DNA of 64,000 bases from Hansfordia pulvinata (lineage: Eukaryota > Ascomycota > Sordariomycetes > Xylariales): NCBI GenBank assembly GCA_006538405.1, contig BJKQ01000013.1, positions 682,001 through 746,000 of the forward strand, read 5' to 3'. A program made the position numbers and the translations under genes. The notes under the pieces were generated by a model. The model was given only the letters and a program-made list of their open reading frames with translations. It was not told where the DNA came from and searched no databases. Within the stretch, counting starts at the first letter, position 1, and each line of letters starts with the position of its first letter. This document shows positions 1-12,875 of this stretch, piece after piece.

Positions 1-533
1 GATGATGCGTTGCGGTACGGTTTGGCAGCAGCAGCAGGCTGCAGGCAGGCTTGTATCACGAAACGAAAAAGGTAAAAGTGGTGGAGAGATACTGTTTTGG
101 TCGTGGTGCCGACGACCTATACTTGATCTGGCGTTGAGCGGAGGGAGAGACTGGTTGTAGTAGGTGGTAGGGGACGTGGTTTTACCGTTGCGCAGACAGG
201 CGGCGGACAGGCGACCTATGGGGGTTCCTTTGGCTTGGGTAGGGTTCCAGAGTAGGTCCGTGCTGTGCTCAGCGATCAGTACGAGTCCGTGTCGCTACGA
301 GTAAGCGAGCGAGTGAATGAGTGGGCGGCGAGGGAGAGGAGAGATCGGGAGGACCAGACCTAGACCCGGCCAGGGGGGTGGCGGACGACAGGGGTGTGAA
401 GGCGCGTGTTGGTGATTGGTCGGGGGTGGGGGCGTGAATGCTGCTAAAAGTGGGCGTGCGCTGGCCTGGGTGCAGTGCAAGGAGGACGGCGGGCCGCCAG
501 GACGAAGACCAGTGCTCCGTGTGGGATGTTGGA

Positions 534-562
534 TGAATGGGATGGGATGGGATGGGACGGGA
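534..562. repeat. (ATGGG)n-like short tandem repeat
   Basis: Four to five slightly imperfect copies of a five-base ATGGG/GATGG unit. It is one of many unrelated short tandem repeats in the spacers. Confidence 0.8.
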
Positions 563-692
563 GGGTGGTGGTCCGTCGTGGCCACTGGCGTCGTGCGTCC
601 CCAACGTGCGAAACCGCGCGTTTGCACTGCGGTGCGCTGGTGCGGTGCTTAGGGGGGTGGGCGCCTTTCTGGCTCTGCCGCGGCCTGACCCC

Positions 693-769
693 CGTTCTGC
701 CCGGTTCTCTGCTCTGCCCTGTTCTCTGCTCTGCCCCGTTCTGCTCTGCCCTGCCCTGCCCTGCCCGAT
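693..769. repeat. Imperfect CTGCC/TTCTCTG pyrimidine repeat
   Basis: A run of alternating CTGCC, TTCTG and TCTCTG words, ending in three perfect CTGCC copies. It creates open frames on both strands that code only for low-complexity peptide. Confidence 0.75.
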
Positions 770-2456
770 CTGACGACATCCTGGCACCATGACTGTTGCG
801 ACCAAGCGCTTACTTGACGGGCAGCTGGCTGCCACATTTCAGCCAGGCGCAATAAGGCAGGCAGCTTGCGCACACCGGCAGTCCTTTGCTGATTGCCGCT
901 GGCTTGGTCCCCTCGCGAGGCCCATTCTTGTGCTTGTCACAGAAAAGCAGCTTTAGTGGACCTCGACGCCCGCAGAAGCAGACAGACAAGACTGACACAG
1001 TGCTAAAGATTGCTCTCCTGCTTGTTCAGGTCTGGCCCTTGCCGAGTGCCGCGTGTGAGTGGCCAAGAGGGACGAGGAACCGGGTCAGGGTGGATCAGGG
1101 CGACAGAGGTAGAGGCAGAGGCAGAGAGAGGCACGAGAGGGGAGGAAAAGTGGAGGAGCACGAGCACGGGACAGGGGGGTGGGCAGGGTGGATCTGGGAG
1201 TCCGCATGTCTGTGCGCCACCAGCAGCAAGACGTGCACCAGACCTGTCGAGTTGGATACCGCGTGCTCGTACTACCGCCCGGGTGTTGTTGGACGGTAGC
1301 GTGAGCAGCACCAGGGCAAGACAGCACTAGCTGGGGTGGCCGCCAGTGCAAGGTTGCGAACGGCAGAGTTGCCCGCACCCACCGGCCGGCTCGACGACTC
1401 GTCCCCGTACAAAGTACGGGCAGACATGCGAGCGCGGCTCAATGTTCGTACAAGGACACGCGCAGCAGAGGACAGGGCCGCGGCAGGCATGAGGAAGTGC
1501 CGTCGCATCGCCATCGCACAAGCACCTGCAGCGGCGCGATCCAGTGCAGGTGCCGGTGAGACGGGGGTGGGCATGCCGTGCAAGGTTGGGGGTAGTAATC
1601 AGGGCTGGTTGAGTGATGGCTGACTATTCGACGCGGAACCAAGTCGACTTACCTGCTTTGATCGTCTGTCTCTATTAGGGACCAGCGGTCGTGTGCTCCA
1701 CTGCTGATTGGCTGGTCGACTGGGGGGTCGGCCTGTGGTTGCTGACTCGAGGAATGCGGCGTCTGGGGGTTTCTGTTTGTTTGGCGGAGCCGAGGTATGC
1801 GCGGCCTTCAGAGTAATACGTGACAATGTTGTCTGGGCGCAAGACCGGTCTGCGCGCGAGGCGATACGGGATGGACTCCGAAGACTCGTGGGCTTGTGGA
1901 CGTCGAGTGAGCGTTGGGCGCCTGCAACCTAGAGGCCCGCGTCAGCAAGAAAACGTCCGGTGAAACGCGGCGAGTAATTCCAGTGCGGTGCTGGCGAAAC
2001 AGAGGCAGAACAGCAGGTAGGCCTCCTGGCTCGGGTCCGGGTCCTTGTCCCGGCCCTTATCCTGTTCCTGGCCCTGGCCCCTGTCATGACGAACAGCGTG
2101 GAGGCACGTACTTGTCCAGTTGAGCGATGATGTATGTTTCCCTGTCAATTGAGATGCCAGCAATGGACTTAATGTTCACCCTGACTCTCTCTGCTCAAGA
2201 GCGGAACCTGCGCCTGGCTATGGGTTAGTGGGACAGCGATCACGCACCAAGCTCAGACACCCTCGTCACGAGCTGGCAATCGGTTGGTCTCTTACAAGTA
2301 TCCAGCAGGCGTCCACGTTGGCAGGCTGAGTCGCGATACGAAATGGAGCGCTGCGGCTCTTGTGCTGTGCGTGAGAATCCAGTGTTAGCCATCCCCAAAG
2401 CCAGAGCGGCGTGAGCCGTCGATCGCCAGAATCCATTGTTGTCGAGCTTGGCGTGA

Positions 2457-2477
2457 TCTCTCTCTCTCTCTCTCTCT
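2457..2477. repeat. (TC)n microsatellite
   Basis: About ten TC dinucleotides. Confidence 0.9.
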
Positions 2478-5400
2478 TTAGCTCGCGCGCTCGCGCGCCC
2501 GTGGCCGTGCTCCAGTCCATGATGTCGGGGACCCGGCCGAATTGGACGGAAGGCCAAGCATCCAGGTCTGAGACGGGAGTGCGAGAAGGACCACCAATCG
2601 AAGAAGAGAAGAACTTGGGACGAACCTGTCAATGCCGATGGTCTTGGGTGTGTCTCGCCTGCGGCGGGGGCTGATCTTGCTCTTTTCTTTCCTGCCCACA
2701 ATTTCCCCTTTGCCTTTGGGGCGGCGGCGGCGGCTGCTGCTGCTTCTGCTGCTGCTACAACTGATGTTGCGGTGCGCGGCACTGCTGCGGTTGTGGCGAC
2801 GACTGCCTCGATCGGCGGAGGGGCTATTACGAATGGCAGGCTTCTCAACGGGGTTTCCCAAGCGAGGCACGATCAGACGGACCTGTCAGGGTGAATGCGG
2901 TTTGGAGGGAAATGATTGAAAGGGAAAGGTGACTGCGGCATCGATGAAAGGAGAATAGTGAGGTGGTATATGCGTCGCGGGGGGGGGCTCGACGATTTTG
3001 TGAGGGTTAGTAGGGTCGATGTTGGCAGCTTCCATCAGTGTGGAGGCCGTGCTTTCCAACGTGGGAGCTGGAGTCGGGGTCCTCCAGCTAACGTTGAGCT
3101 CTGGGCGCAGGGCCCTAGCTGGAGGGCTACGGTCCGAGGCTCCAGCTGGATCGCGGCAGCGGCGTCACTGAAGGCTGCCAGTGTCCGTCCGCTAGGCGGG
3201 GCCCTTCTGCTTCCAATGCAACCGGACCTTGGGTTTATCCATCGTACCCGACTTCAGCGCAGGTTAGGTACTCGTGCTCCTTCTTGGGACCAGGTGCCAG
3301 CTCAATCACCTACCTATCCATTCTACTGCTGCACACTTTTATCGAGCACACGACCTCGTGTGGCATCTTAGAACAGCTTACTTGTTGGCCGCGACTGGCT
3401 CGCCGCTGACGTTCCCCGCTCCCAGATTACTTGTCTCGGCGTGTACTTACACTCTCATACCGCGCGCGCGCCTGCCTCGCCCAGGTCCGCTCATGCCCAG
3501 ATTGGGTGGTTTGATCAAATTTCCATCATGGGATGGGGTCTATCAACGGATGAATCTTTTCTTCAGGAAGCCCACGTCGGGTATTCCGCAGAGGACTCTG
3601 GCCATGTCCTGACACCCGACTCGGCCGGCTGGGCTCGACTGAACATCGCTGGCCCCTCGACCCACTCTACGGAGTGAGCTGCTCCTGTAGAACCGGGCAG
3701 AAGCCAGATGAGTTGGAAGGAGCCGCCAGCAAGACGACCGGCGTTGCACCAGAGGAGTGGCAATCGCATGTACGAGTACACGCACGGGGCGGGTGTCGCT
3801 TCCCTTGGAAGTGCACAAACCGGTCGGTGTACGTACGAGTACATGTATCTACTGCTCTGCCCTCGTCACTGGGAACGTTCTCGTTCCCTCCCATCTGTTC
3901 TGAAGTGCCTGTACTCATGCCCCGGTGCACGGTGGGCGTCTGGCGCTGGTCTGGTTCCTGGCTTCTATTTATTTCCTCTTGGGGTACCCTGGAAAAGAGG
4001 AAGATCCGGAAGGGCATAACGGAGCTGGAGCTGGTGGCCACGCTCGATGGTGATTTGAGGAGAACATTGTTGGTACTCACTGGCACCAACACCAACTAGA
4101 ACTCTTAGGTTTTGTTCGGTAGCGCTGGCAATGTGAGCGGCCCCAGACTCTCCCACGAGCAACCCAACACCAGACTCTTCGTACCAGCCCGCGTCTTTCA
4201 TGAAAGTGACTAGCAGCTTGGCGCGACAAGCCGCGTGCTGTGCTATAATCGGACGCTGCAGGCTAAAATCGCGGATGCGCCGGCCGTCGGCCAGCGAGTG
4301 TCCAGTGGCCAGCCGTACCAGCCTAGGCAGAAGGTAACCACGACACTGCAAGAGTACCTAGGTTCCTTGCATGCGCCCATGATCCATTCCTTGGGCTTGT
4401 TACTAGTTGGTCCTGAGGAACGCAAGACTGTTGAGATGAGCACCCGAGTTGTTACAAGATTACAGCTCCTGGTGCATGCGAGTCGATAGAGCCTTGTGTA
4501 AGAGTACTCGTATCAGCGCGCAGTCTAGGGGTACGAGTATCATGGTTTTGGCAATAAAAGGGCTTACGAGAGGTACTGAATGGCGACCTACAGAATCGAG
4601 GCCGTCTGAGCAAGGCGCCGGGCCCTGGGAGGACGCAGGCGATGACACGGCGCCGCGCGGGCACAGTGCCTAACTAGTAGCTGGGCTTGTGGGCGTGATT
4701 ACGAGTAGGTACTCGTATACTCATGCGAGACAGTGATAGAGACGCCTCCAAGTGCTGGGAAGGCGTTGTCCGTGCTGGCACTAACGGGGTGACGGGCAGC
4801 GGGCCTGACGAGCCAGGATGGTCTGCTGCTATTTTGGCACGGAGCGAGTAATGAATACTCGTAACTCGCGGCGGCCCTCGTGGAGCGGGACGCTAGGGAG
4901 TATCCTTGGGTCACTACTCGATTGTGGCCATCCTTACGCGTAATACCCAGGTATCAAAGAGACCCTGGCGGTCCCGGGGTGATGGTCTCCGAGGGACTGA
5001 GCGCGCTCGTACGCGTTGTGAAGCATGGATGAATCGCGTATCTGTATTGAGACAGGATCATGCATGTCAAAGATCCAGCAGCAACTTGGAGAACAGAGCT
5101 GGGGGGGGGAGGGGGGGGGGGCACGCATATCGCGCACCACGATGACAGTTGGGGACCCAGCCCAGGGCACTGGACGTCGGTCGAGCGCCGAGGGGGGCGC
5201 GCCGCCGTGGGTTACCCCGTACGGCAATCTCCAGCCCCCAGGCAGAGCCCGGGGATCAGCTGCAATGCTGGGCTTGGGGGCCATTCCCCAGAGCATGCGG
5301 CTTGTTGACGGTCAGCGTTGGCGATTGAAATGACACGATCGGCCGGCAATCGGCCATACGCGTACATCAAGCTGTGGCAGCAGGATGCCACCGAGAACAG

Positions 5401-7155
5401 CCTTGAAGAATATGATGATGGACTCAATGGGGTTGGGACGAGCTGCACCACCAGGCTGCTGCGGAGTACGGAGTACGGCTGCGTCGGGTCTCCGCAAGTC
5501 TGCTAAAGAGTACTCGCACTTTGGTAGGTGTCGTGCTTGGATTACCCTGTGCCGCAGATCACCTACATGAACGGGAGCGGCTGGCGCGTGTCAACAGACC
5601 GTCCAGCTGGCAGCCAATCAACACGCGCACGATTCGCCCGGGGCGGATCCCCCAATCTGGTGGTGGTTGTACGAGTAGTGGTGGCAGCCAGCCGTTATTT
5701 GACTGCGGGGCGGGTCTGCCTTGCAAGTGGGGTGCCTGTGCTCTTAGCCCGTGGATGGCTCTGGAGATGGGGTCTGGGTCCTTGCTCGGTCTAGCGCGTC
5801 ATGCCTAAAACTGGCTCTGCAGGAAAGAGGAGCCGGCCTCGGGGTTGCCCTGCTCCAGCAGCGTGAGCAGGTTCGTTAGCACTGGTAGCGCTGCGGCACC
5901 GTCAGCCCTGGTGATGAGACCGAGAGGTGTCCGCACAGTCTAGCGTCAGACCTTTGCACAGTGTCTGTACGAGTGTCAAACCCCGTCGCCAGTCGTCTGC
6001 CTTGCGGAGGATCCGCGTCGTGTGAGGCCATTTACTGCAAACTTGTTGATTGTCCAAAGCAATTGAATTGCACCTGTCTACCTGCTCAGCACGGATCTTG
6101 GAGTCCCTGCGGAAAGATAGGTACTCTTGGTTTTAATCTCGAGACAATGGCAGCGAGCAAAGGTGATTGGCCGTTCCCTTGGGCTGTCTGTCGATCTGCC
6201 AGGCGTTCTCTGCTGCAGCCGTTCGCGGTACGACCAGGAAGGCCCCCGGTAGCGATTCTTCATCTAGCCCAGAAAAGTGGCTGGAGGTACTCGTAGTTGA
6301 GGCCTCGCGAGCGATTCGGCAGCCTCCTGCGGCTGCCGAATCTTCTCTGTCAGAGGACACCTGTCTTTGACTAGACGCCACCGATTCTCCCCGGCATCTG
6401 GCTGAATACTCGAGGCTTTCGACCGGGCACAAGCAAGCGGCGCCGACTTTGTACTGGTTCCTGTCAGCACGGAGCTCTCGTAGGGCTGCCAGGGGTCGGA
6501 TAGATCTTGGGCAGAGACCCGTCAACCTTGATATACGGGCACTAGTTGTACTGACGAGCACGCACAGGCCAGACTGATTTTTGGATGGCCAGGTTTTCAA
6601 CACGAAGTAGGTAATTTGTTGTTGCGGGACAGCTGAGGCCGTGGGCTCTCGCTGGGAACAGGGTTTGGGAGCATCAACGCTTAGCAGTCGCAATTCAGTG
6701 GAGAGTACTCATACGCGAGCCATCTGCCTCAGCAAGGGTCTAACTAGGGATCAACACAGCTGTCCCGCTGCCCTTGTAGCTCTCCGAGTCTCGGGTGGTT
6801 GTGGATTTGACCGGTGGGCGTACGAGTAGCCATTCACTACCTAGCCATCCTCAAGTTGATGATTAATAATTCTCCCCTTCACGATTTCGAGTATTCCACC
6901 TTCATCCTTTCCAGCTACATCATGGTATCTGGCCTACTAGATTATTACCGCTCGTGATCTACAACGGAGCAGCAGAGACTCCTTATTGGCCGGGCGAGGG
7001 GTGGCGGACAGGCGACCATGAGACCCTGCAAGTTCCCCTCGTTTGGCGTCGGCAACTCTGCGGCGGGCGTGCATGACGGACGGGTGGGTTAGGCTGCAGA
7101 GCAGGGGCTGAGACGCGCCAACCCGCGCATTCACGGCCGGGATGATCGATGAGAT

Positions 7156-7172
7156 GGGGGGGGGGGGGGGGG
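7156..7172. repeat. Poly-G run, 17 nt
   Basis: Uninterrupted run of G. Homopolymer length is unreliable in most sequencing technologies, so the exact length should not be trusted. Confidence 0.9.
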
Positions 7173-8059
7173 AGATGGGAGGGTAGCCCGCGTCTGCTCT
7201 CCACTCTACCCCTCTCGTCCGTAGCCCTTCCGTGGTCTTTCGCTCAGCCAACAGACCCTGAGAGGACTCGAACCTGCGAATGGCGTTAAACATGGCCAAC
7301 TGTATGACCTACGAAGTACTCGTAGCTGGCAGCCCGCGATGGGCAGCATGGTATCGTCATCTTGTCTTGTCTAGGTGGCTGTGGAGGACAGGCGACGGCC
7401 GGCCAATCATGCTCCCACAGATGTCCTGATATGGGAAACATCCTTCCTTTCAGGGCATTTGCCACTAATCTCCAAGGGGCCGCTCTGGGAGCAACCGTGC
7501 AGAGAGGGGCGAGGCACAGGCTACCGTAGGTACGCGTACGAGTACTCGATAAGCGACGTACCTCCTGCTCGCGGCCGTCCCGAGTTTCCGTGCAGGCACT
7601 GCAGAGATTGACGCTCTGCATGGGTTGTATCTTACACGAGTGCTGCCGCATGCCTCGTCAGTAGCCAACACGCAAGTGGTGTCTGTACGTAACAACGACC
7701 AGGCACATATCCCCGCAGCCCCGGCTTGATTCGTAGCTGCTGGCGTGCGAGGATGTAGACATTGGACGAGGCGCGGCTTGTCGGTGCGATGTAAGGCCCT
7801 CTCACGCGGCCTCACGTATTACTTGCGCGCAGGGTGTGGTAAGGCGTGGGGTTTTGGTGGTAACACGCAACTAATTTCTTCCCCCTTGTACCTCTGTAAG
7901 CTCTCGACGCCGTCGGAGACTTACGCGACGGTGAATGGTGGAGGCCCTTTGCAGTCTGGGATCAGTTTTCTCTTTCCTTCTTTCCCCGTGGTTTTCGCCC
8001 CTCCCGTCCGGCATGAACACCAAAGGCAGGCGGACGGGGTCGTGTCTCGCCTTGCAGCT

Positions 8060-8060
8060 G

Positions 8061-8091
<31 letters not shown>

Positions 8092-8104
8092 TTCTCTTTC
8101 TCTC
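8060..8104. repeat. (TC)n microsatellite, interrupted
   Basis: About 45 nt of TC dinucleotides broken by three TTT interruptions. Confidence 0.9.
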
Positions 8105-11100
8105 ACGCATGCACTCACTACGCGCCTCCACCCGATACCACAAAAACTGCAGCCTCTCAGCGCTTGTCTTCGTTAGCGACATGTAGGCAGGCAGTGGTGG
8201 AAGATCGGAGAGGCCGCGCAGGTCCTGGCCGGGCCAGACCAGGCGCCCAACTTAAGCACCCGCCTCTCTCACTCTCTATTCCCTGGCGGCCCCCCTGCGT
8301 GGCTATCGCCACTCTCCTTCTGTCCTTTTGCCCCTCATCCATAGGTTCTCGTACGAGCAGACGTGCGCGGACCGAGCGAGCCCGGCCATCCAGCACGGCG
8401 GCTGTGGTACCTCCTCCGGCGCCAGGCTGGCAGGCGACCGTCTGCACGGCTTGCTCATTGGGATGGCTCGCTAGCGTCGGCGGCCCTCGCGAAGGTACGG
8501 GCACCTTGAAGAGATAACGAGTAGCGCTCGTAATCAAAGAAATAGCCAGCAGCAAGACGGTGGCGCACGCAGGTGGGGACTGGGGGCCCGGCGTGTCAGC
8601 CCCTCTCCTCATTGTCGAGCACGCGAGTTGGCAGCACGCCACGCCGACGCCCACGAGCTACCGCTAGGTACCTACGAGTGGCTGGGCCCGCTCACGAAGA
8701 CAGGCCTGCCGAGAGCCCGCCCGCCGCCCAGTGCGTGCCAGGTGCTCGTACGAGTACGAGTAGAGTACCTTGGGAACTCTGCTGAGTGTGTTCGTACCTA
8801 TACCTACCTAGGAACTCGCAGGAACGCCCTTGGAAGTGCAGTTGCTGTGCTTGAACGAGCACTCGCACTGCACCGCTCGGTGCAAATCGGCCAGGTCCGC
8901 CTCCGCTCCAGACGGCCGCTGGCTCGCGACGCTCTCGCACAGCAAGGCAAGGCGCTTCGTACCTATCGACCACGCAACCGGAGTCGACCCTTCGTCAAAG
9001 TGCAGAGTCCTCGCAGCGGTGCCTACAAGTACAAGTATTGAATTCGCCTTCTGCAGCTGCCACTGGTGCAATTGGGTGAAGGGTGGAGGGCACGTAGGTA
9101 GCGCATTCGCTGATGCAGGATAAATAAAGATCGATGGGGAAGGGGGCGCGTCAGAAGAGGCAAAGGATCGCCGCCAGAGCCCGCCAGAGACTCGTCGAAT
9201 CAGCGCCAAACGCAGGCCGAGAAAAGAAATTCATCGTACGCTCGAGAGGCACGAAGAGGGATCTTGCCCGTACGTGCGAGGGTCGGTCGCATCGTCGGGG
9301 TAGCCACTTCTATCCTTGGCCCTGGACCCCAGCCAGACCCCAGACCGCGGCACTGTACGCGTACTCTGTACGGAGTACGGAAAGCTCGTCCGAGCAGACC
9401 GTTCATTACGCAGTTACTTGGCTACTCGCACCTTTCGCGTACTCATCAGACCCGTCGCGCAACGTCTCTAGAACGGGCTGCACGCCCGCTCTCTACCGTA
9501 AGCTTCAGTTTCATTTCGCCGCTGGTCATCCTCAGGGTACCAAGGTACCTAAAAGGTAATGTCCATTCGCCTTTCCATTCACCCCTCTCCCCCTTGGAGA
9601 GTCGTGCTCGTCGTACAGTGCGCCATGACGGCCTCATTCGCCCGTCCTCCTCCCCTACATCAGCGCCCAGTACCATACTGGGGTGGACAGGCGAGCGTCT
9701 GCAGGCGCGGGTGCGTTTGTGCGGCCGTCCCGTACCTCGTCTTCCCCGCCCTTCGACTTGCGCCCTCCTCACGGCCACCCCCTCAGCTCGGCCTCCGCCC
9801 CGTAGGTACGTACGAGGACTCGTACCTCACGGTCCTCCTCTCCCCTGCTTTCCCAGCGAGCTGCGCGTGCGCGTCCTCGGCGCGGGCACGTCGTCATCTC
9901 TGACCAGATGGTGCCCGTCTCCTACGAGTGCCTAATCAATTACACCAAGCTCATTAGCCTCACAGACGTGCTGCAAGTACGGGTAGCTAGCTAATAAGGC
10001 ACTCGCAGGCAGCTGCCCACCCGCCCACCTTCTCCAACCGGTGATTATTAGCAAATGATCGCCCGACGGCCTCGCTCGCTACGTCCTTTAGCGCGCTCGC
10101 TGCCCGCATCCTCGCCCGTCGGCTCATCTCGCCCACCGCCGAGGGATCGAGGAAGTCATGCCCGCGAGTCCCTGGCCGTTCCAGCACCTGCATCGCCCGC
10201 CGCTGTCGTCGTCGTCGCTGTCGCCGCCGCTTACTGTTCGCTGCTCGCGCTGCCCAGTCCAGTCCAGTGCTGTCACTTTTCGGCCTCCTTCGCCACCCGT
10301 CGGCGCTACGCGTACATAACACACTCGGCTCGTCGGTCTCGCCTGGTTCCCATTGCATCTTGCCTCGACTCCGCTCTCGAAGGGTTCCCACCGGGTCTCG
10401 ACGCTTCTTGGTTCTTCTGCTGCTGTTCTCGTCGTCGTCGCCTGCCCGGCCCTGCTGGATCCTTCCCGTACACAGGTCCACCTCAACAACCCTTTAGCCC
10501 TCCGCCTTCAGCCCTCCAGGGCGGCTTGTGCGACTGCTGAAGATTATTGCCAGGCGCGGCTTGGCGGCAGCGCCTCAGATGCAGCTCTGACAGGAACTCC
10601 CCGCCTTGCCATCCTCGGCACTGGACGGCCCCCATCGCCGGAAACGGCAGTGATTTGTCTGCCCGCCTGGGCAGACGAATGCGAATAGTCGTGTCCCATG
10701 CGCTCCCAGCTCTTGGCCTCGTCTTGCACTCTCGACGACGGCGCCAGCGGCCCTGTGAATACCTCTGTGATATGCTTGACTGGGGCGACCGGCAGAATGG
10801 CTTGCACGTGCGTTGAAAGGCAACTTTCGTGTCCGTACTTACTGACAACCCACTGCGTGGCCAACGCACGAGCCTGGCACCTCTGGACAGCCAGAGCGGT
10901 TCTCTAGGGTCGGGCGCATCAGCTCTCAGCCCATCCCGTGTCGTGACAGTCAGCTTTGAATATCTCACAGCATCGCTTAGGACAAGGGGAGCTCCGTGTC
11001 GCCGGCGGCACTGTTTGTCCAAACCTGGCGCCCTCTATCAAAGTGTTTGGCCGGGCGTTTTGTCGTAGCCGCAATCGCAGACGCCAATTTGGCTACCCTT

Positions 11101-11930
11101 CAGTCACGATAGGCCAACTCCCACATAGACCAGCACGATTATCAAAGGTGGCGGCAGCAAAAGACCACAACAGCCGGATCAAGTACGCATAGTCCACCAG
11201 CAACTGCTCGTCGGTGTCAGGTCAGCAAACCCCTGGCCGTGTCGCATTGCAATCCGTCAAGGGCTGGTGGTGAGGCGCTTGGCAGCCCCTGAAAACCCCA
11301 GCTGTCCCGGGCCTTACTTCATCGGCGTCTCACCACGAAATTCTCCCGCGGTTCTTGTCGGCACTTTCGTCTGGGGAGCTACAGTTCATGCCTCCCAATC
11401 GTCCGTCGAACTTCCACGTAGTCCGGTGCTGGCGAAAGGTGCCCTTGCCGCGCGGTCCTCTGGCGTGATGCACGATTGTCCGCCCCCATGGGCAGTTGAC
11501 TTATCTGGGGCCGCGGCGTAGCAGCAGCGTTCCGGCTGCCAATAATGAGCTGATGGATGGATGGCTCCCGAGGTCATGCACTCCGGGCTTGTCCCCGTGT
11601 TGACTGGCTCTCGATGGGTTTGCCTCCCAAAAACCCCATGCCACGCCATCCTCTTCCGAATCTTCGTACTGGGGCCTCCCAACTCACGTTTTGCACCTCC
11701 TCGCGTTGTTGTGAGGTCGCTCGTTTTTTCCGCTCTCGACAACCGTCACCAGTCACCCTCGCTCACACAAACCTCCTCTTCTCTTCGAAAAGGGGCGCCG
11801 GTCGTTCCTAATTCCTACCAACTCGCCTATCACCAGAAACACACGGTCATGCATAAGATCCGTTGAAAAGGTCCCGCGGTTGGCAGCACGCAAGAGCGGT
11901 CTCGACAGGCACACGGCCTTTTCTGCGACA

Positions 11931-12875
11931 ATGGTGAACAAGGTGCTGGCGGCCTTCGTGGTCGCCGACATCCTCTTCGTATCCATGGGAGCCCTGATGC
12001 TCGGCTTCTGCCTCGTTGTCCAGCAGACCTGCTTCGAAGAGCCGACCGAGGGCCAGCAGGCGGCTCGTGATCTGCTCTACCAGCTTTTCCCGTTCAACGG
12101 CAAGACTCCTCGAACCCTCTTTTTTTTTCTCCCTTTCTTCTCCTCCTTTCCTGCTTGTGATCCGCGACCGTATCCTCACGCTCTCGCCGCAAAGACTAAC
12201 CTCGAGATCGCAAGGCAAACAGCCGGCATCGGCAACGCCGCCATGACCTTTGTGTGCTTCCTGGCCACGCTGCCCGCGTTGATCACGGGCAGCCGGAGCC
12301 TCCTCAAGTTCGCCGGGCTGCTCGTCGTGCTCGACTCGGCCTACACCATGGTCATAGGCGTCTACCTGTGGATCATCACGCTGAAGATGCAGGAGGAGTT
12401 CTCCAACATCTGGAGCGCCCAGCCCGCGCGGGTCCAAGAGGTGATGCAGACCTCGGTAAGAGCGCCCGAATCCCTAATCGGTGCCCCCTTTCTTTATCGC
12501 CCCCCCTCCCCCCCCCCTTCTCCCTTAACATTTCGGCATCGGGAAAAGCCGCGTTCCTAACTTTCTTCTTCTTCCTCTTCTTCGTTTTCTTCGCCTCCAG
12601 TTCCAGTGCTGCGGCTACTTCAACAGCTCCTCCCGGCCTTCGTCACCGACGCGACGTGCCCCAGCCCCGCCGCCGCCGCCCTGATGCGCGGCTGCTCGGC
12701 CGCCCTCGTCTCCTTCGGCAACACCTTCGTGGACGGCATCTTCACCGCCGTCTTCGGCATGGTCGGCATCCAGGCCGTGCTGGTCCTCGCCGCCGCCTGC
12801 CTGCTCAAGGACCGCAAGGAGCGCCTGCGGTTCCGCGGCATCGACGAGAAGAGGGGGCCCTTTGGGTCGTTTTGA
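11931..12875 (+). CDS. pls1: PLS1-type tetraspanin (frameshifted by one base in exon 3)
   Basis: Four-helix membrane protein of the fungal tetraspanin family. In plant-pathogenic fungi PLS1 is needed for the penetration peg of the appressorium. Exons are 11931-12099, 12223-12455 and 12601-12875. The start MVNKVLAAFVVADILF opens directly into the first helix. Helices 2 and 3 lie in exon 2. Exon 3 opens with FQCCGYFNSS, the tetraspanin CCG signature of the large outer loop, then further loop cysteines, a last helix and a short charged tail ending GPFGSF. After the run CCC at 12632-12634 the frame must move by one base to keep the conserved loop. As written, translation stops at 12682-12684, giving about 161 residues. 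With one extra C the product is 225 residues, the usual PLS1 length. Intron 1 has a GC donor; intron 2 is GTAAGA...CAG with a CTAAC branch site. Family call is strong; function in this organism is inferred. Confidence 0.87.
12100..12222 (+). other. pls1: GC-AG intron 1 of the tetraspanin gene
   Basis: The conserved protein runs from ...LFPFN straight into AGIGNA, but there is no GT between them. The best donor is ACG|GCAAGA at 12100. The branch site GACTAAC lies at 12194-12200 and the acceptor ACAG ends at 12222. The codon phase fits (phase 1). The intron is 123 nt, a multiple of three, with no in-frame stop, so a simple gene caller would leave it in and add 41 hydrophobic and basic residues. 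Confidence 0.75.

Larger units (their letters stand above)
1..11930. other. Gene-free spacer upstream of the tetraspanin gene
   Basis: No reading frame here has a family signature, sustained codon bias or a believable exon structure. The first 2.9 kb is GC-rich with pyrimidine-rich and G-rich low-complexity tracts. From about 3.7 to 9.9 kb the short palindromes TACGAGTA/TACTCGTA recur roughly every few hundred bases. They stop at about 10 kb, and 10.5-11.9 kb reads as ordinary unique sequence that should contain the promoter of the gene starting at 11931. A patch at 10544-10864 on the minus strand gives a 106-codon frame of balanced composition, but I recognise nothing in it and would not call it a gene. 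Confidence 0.6.

Noticed and set aside
7255..7330. tRNA-like GGTTCGAGTCC on the minus strand
   Set aside because: The T-loop word is present, but the T stem does not pair properly and no acceptor stem, D arm or anticodon arm of normal spacing can be drawn.
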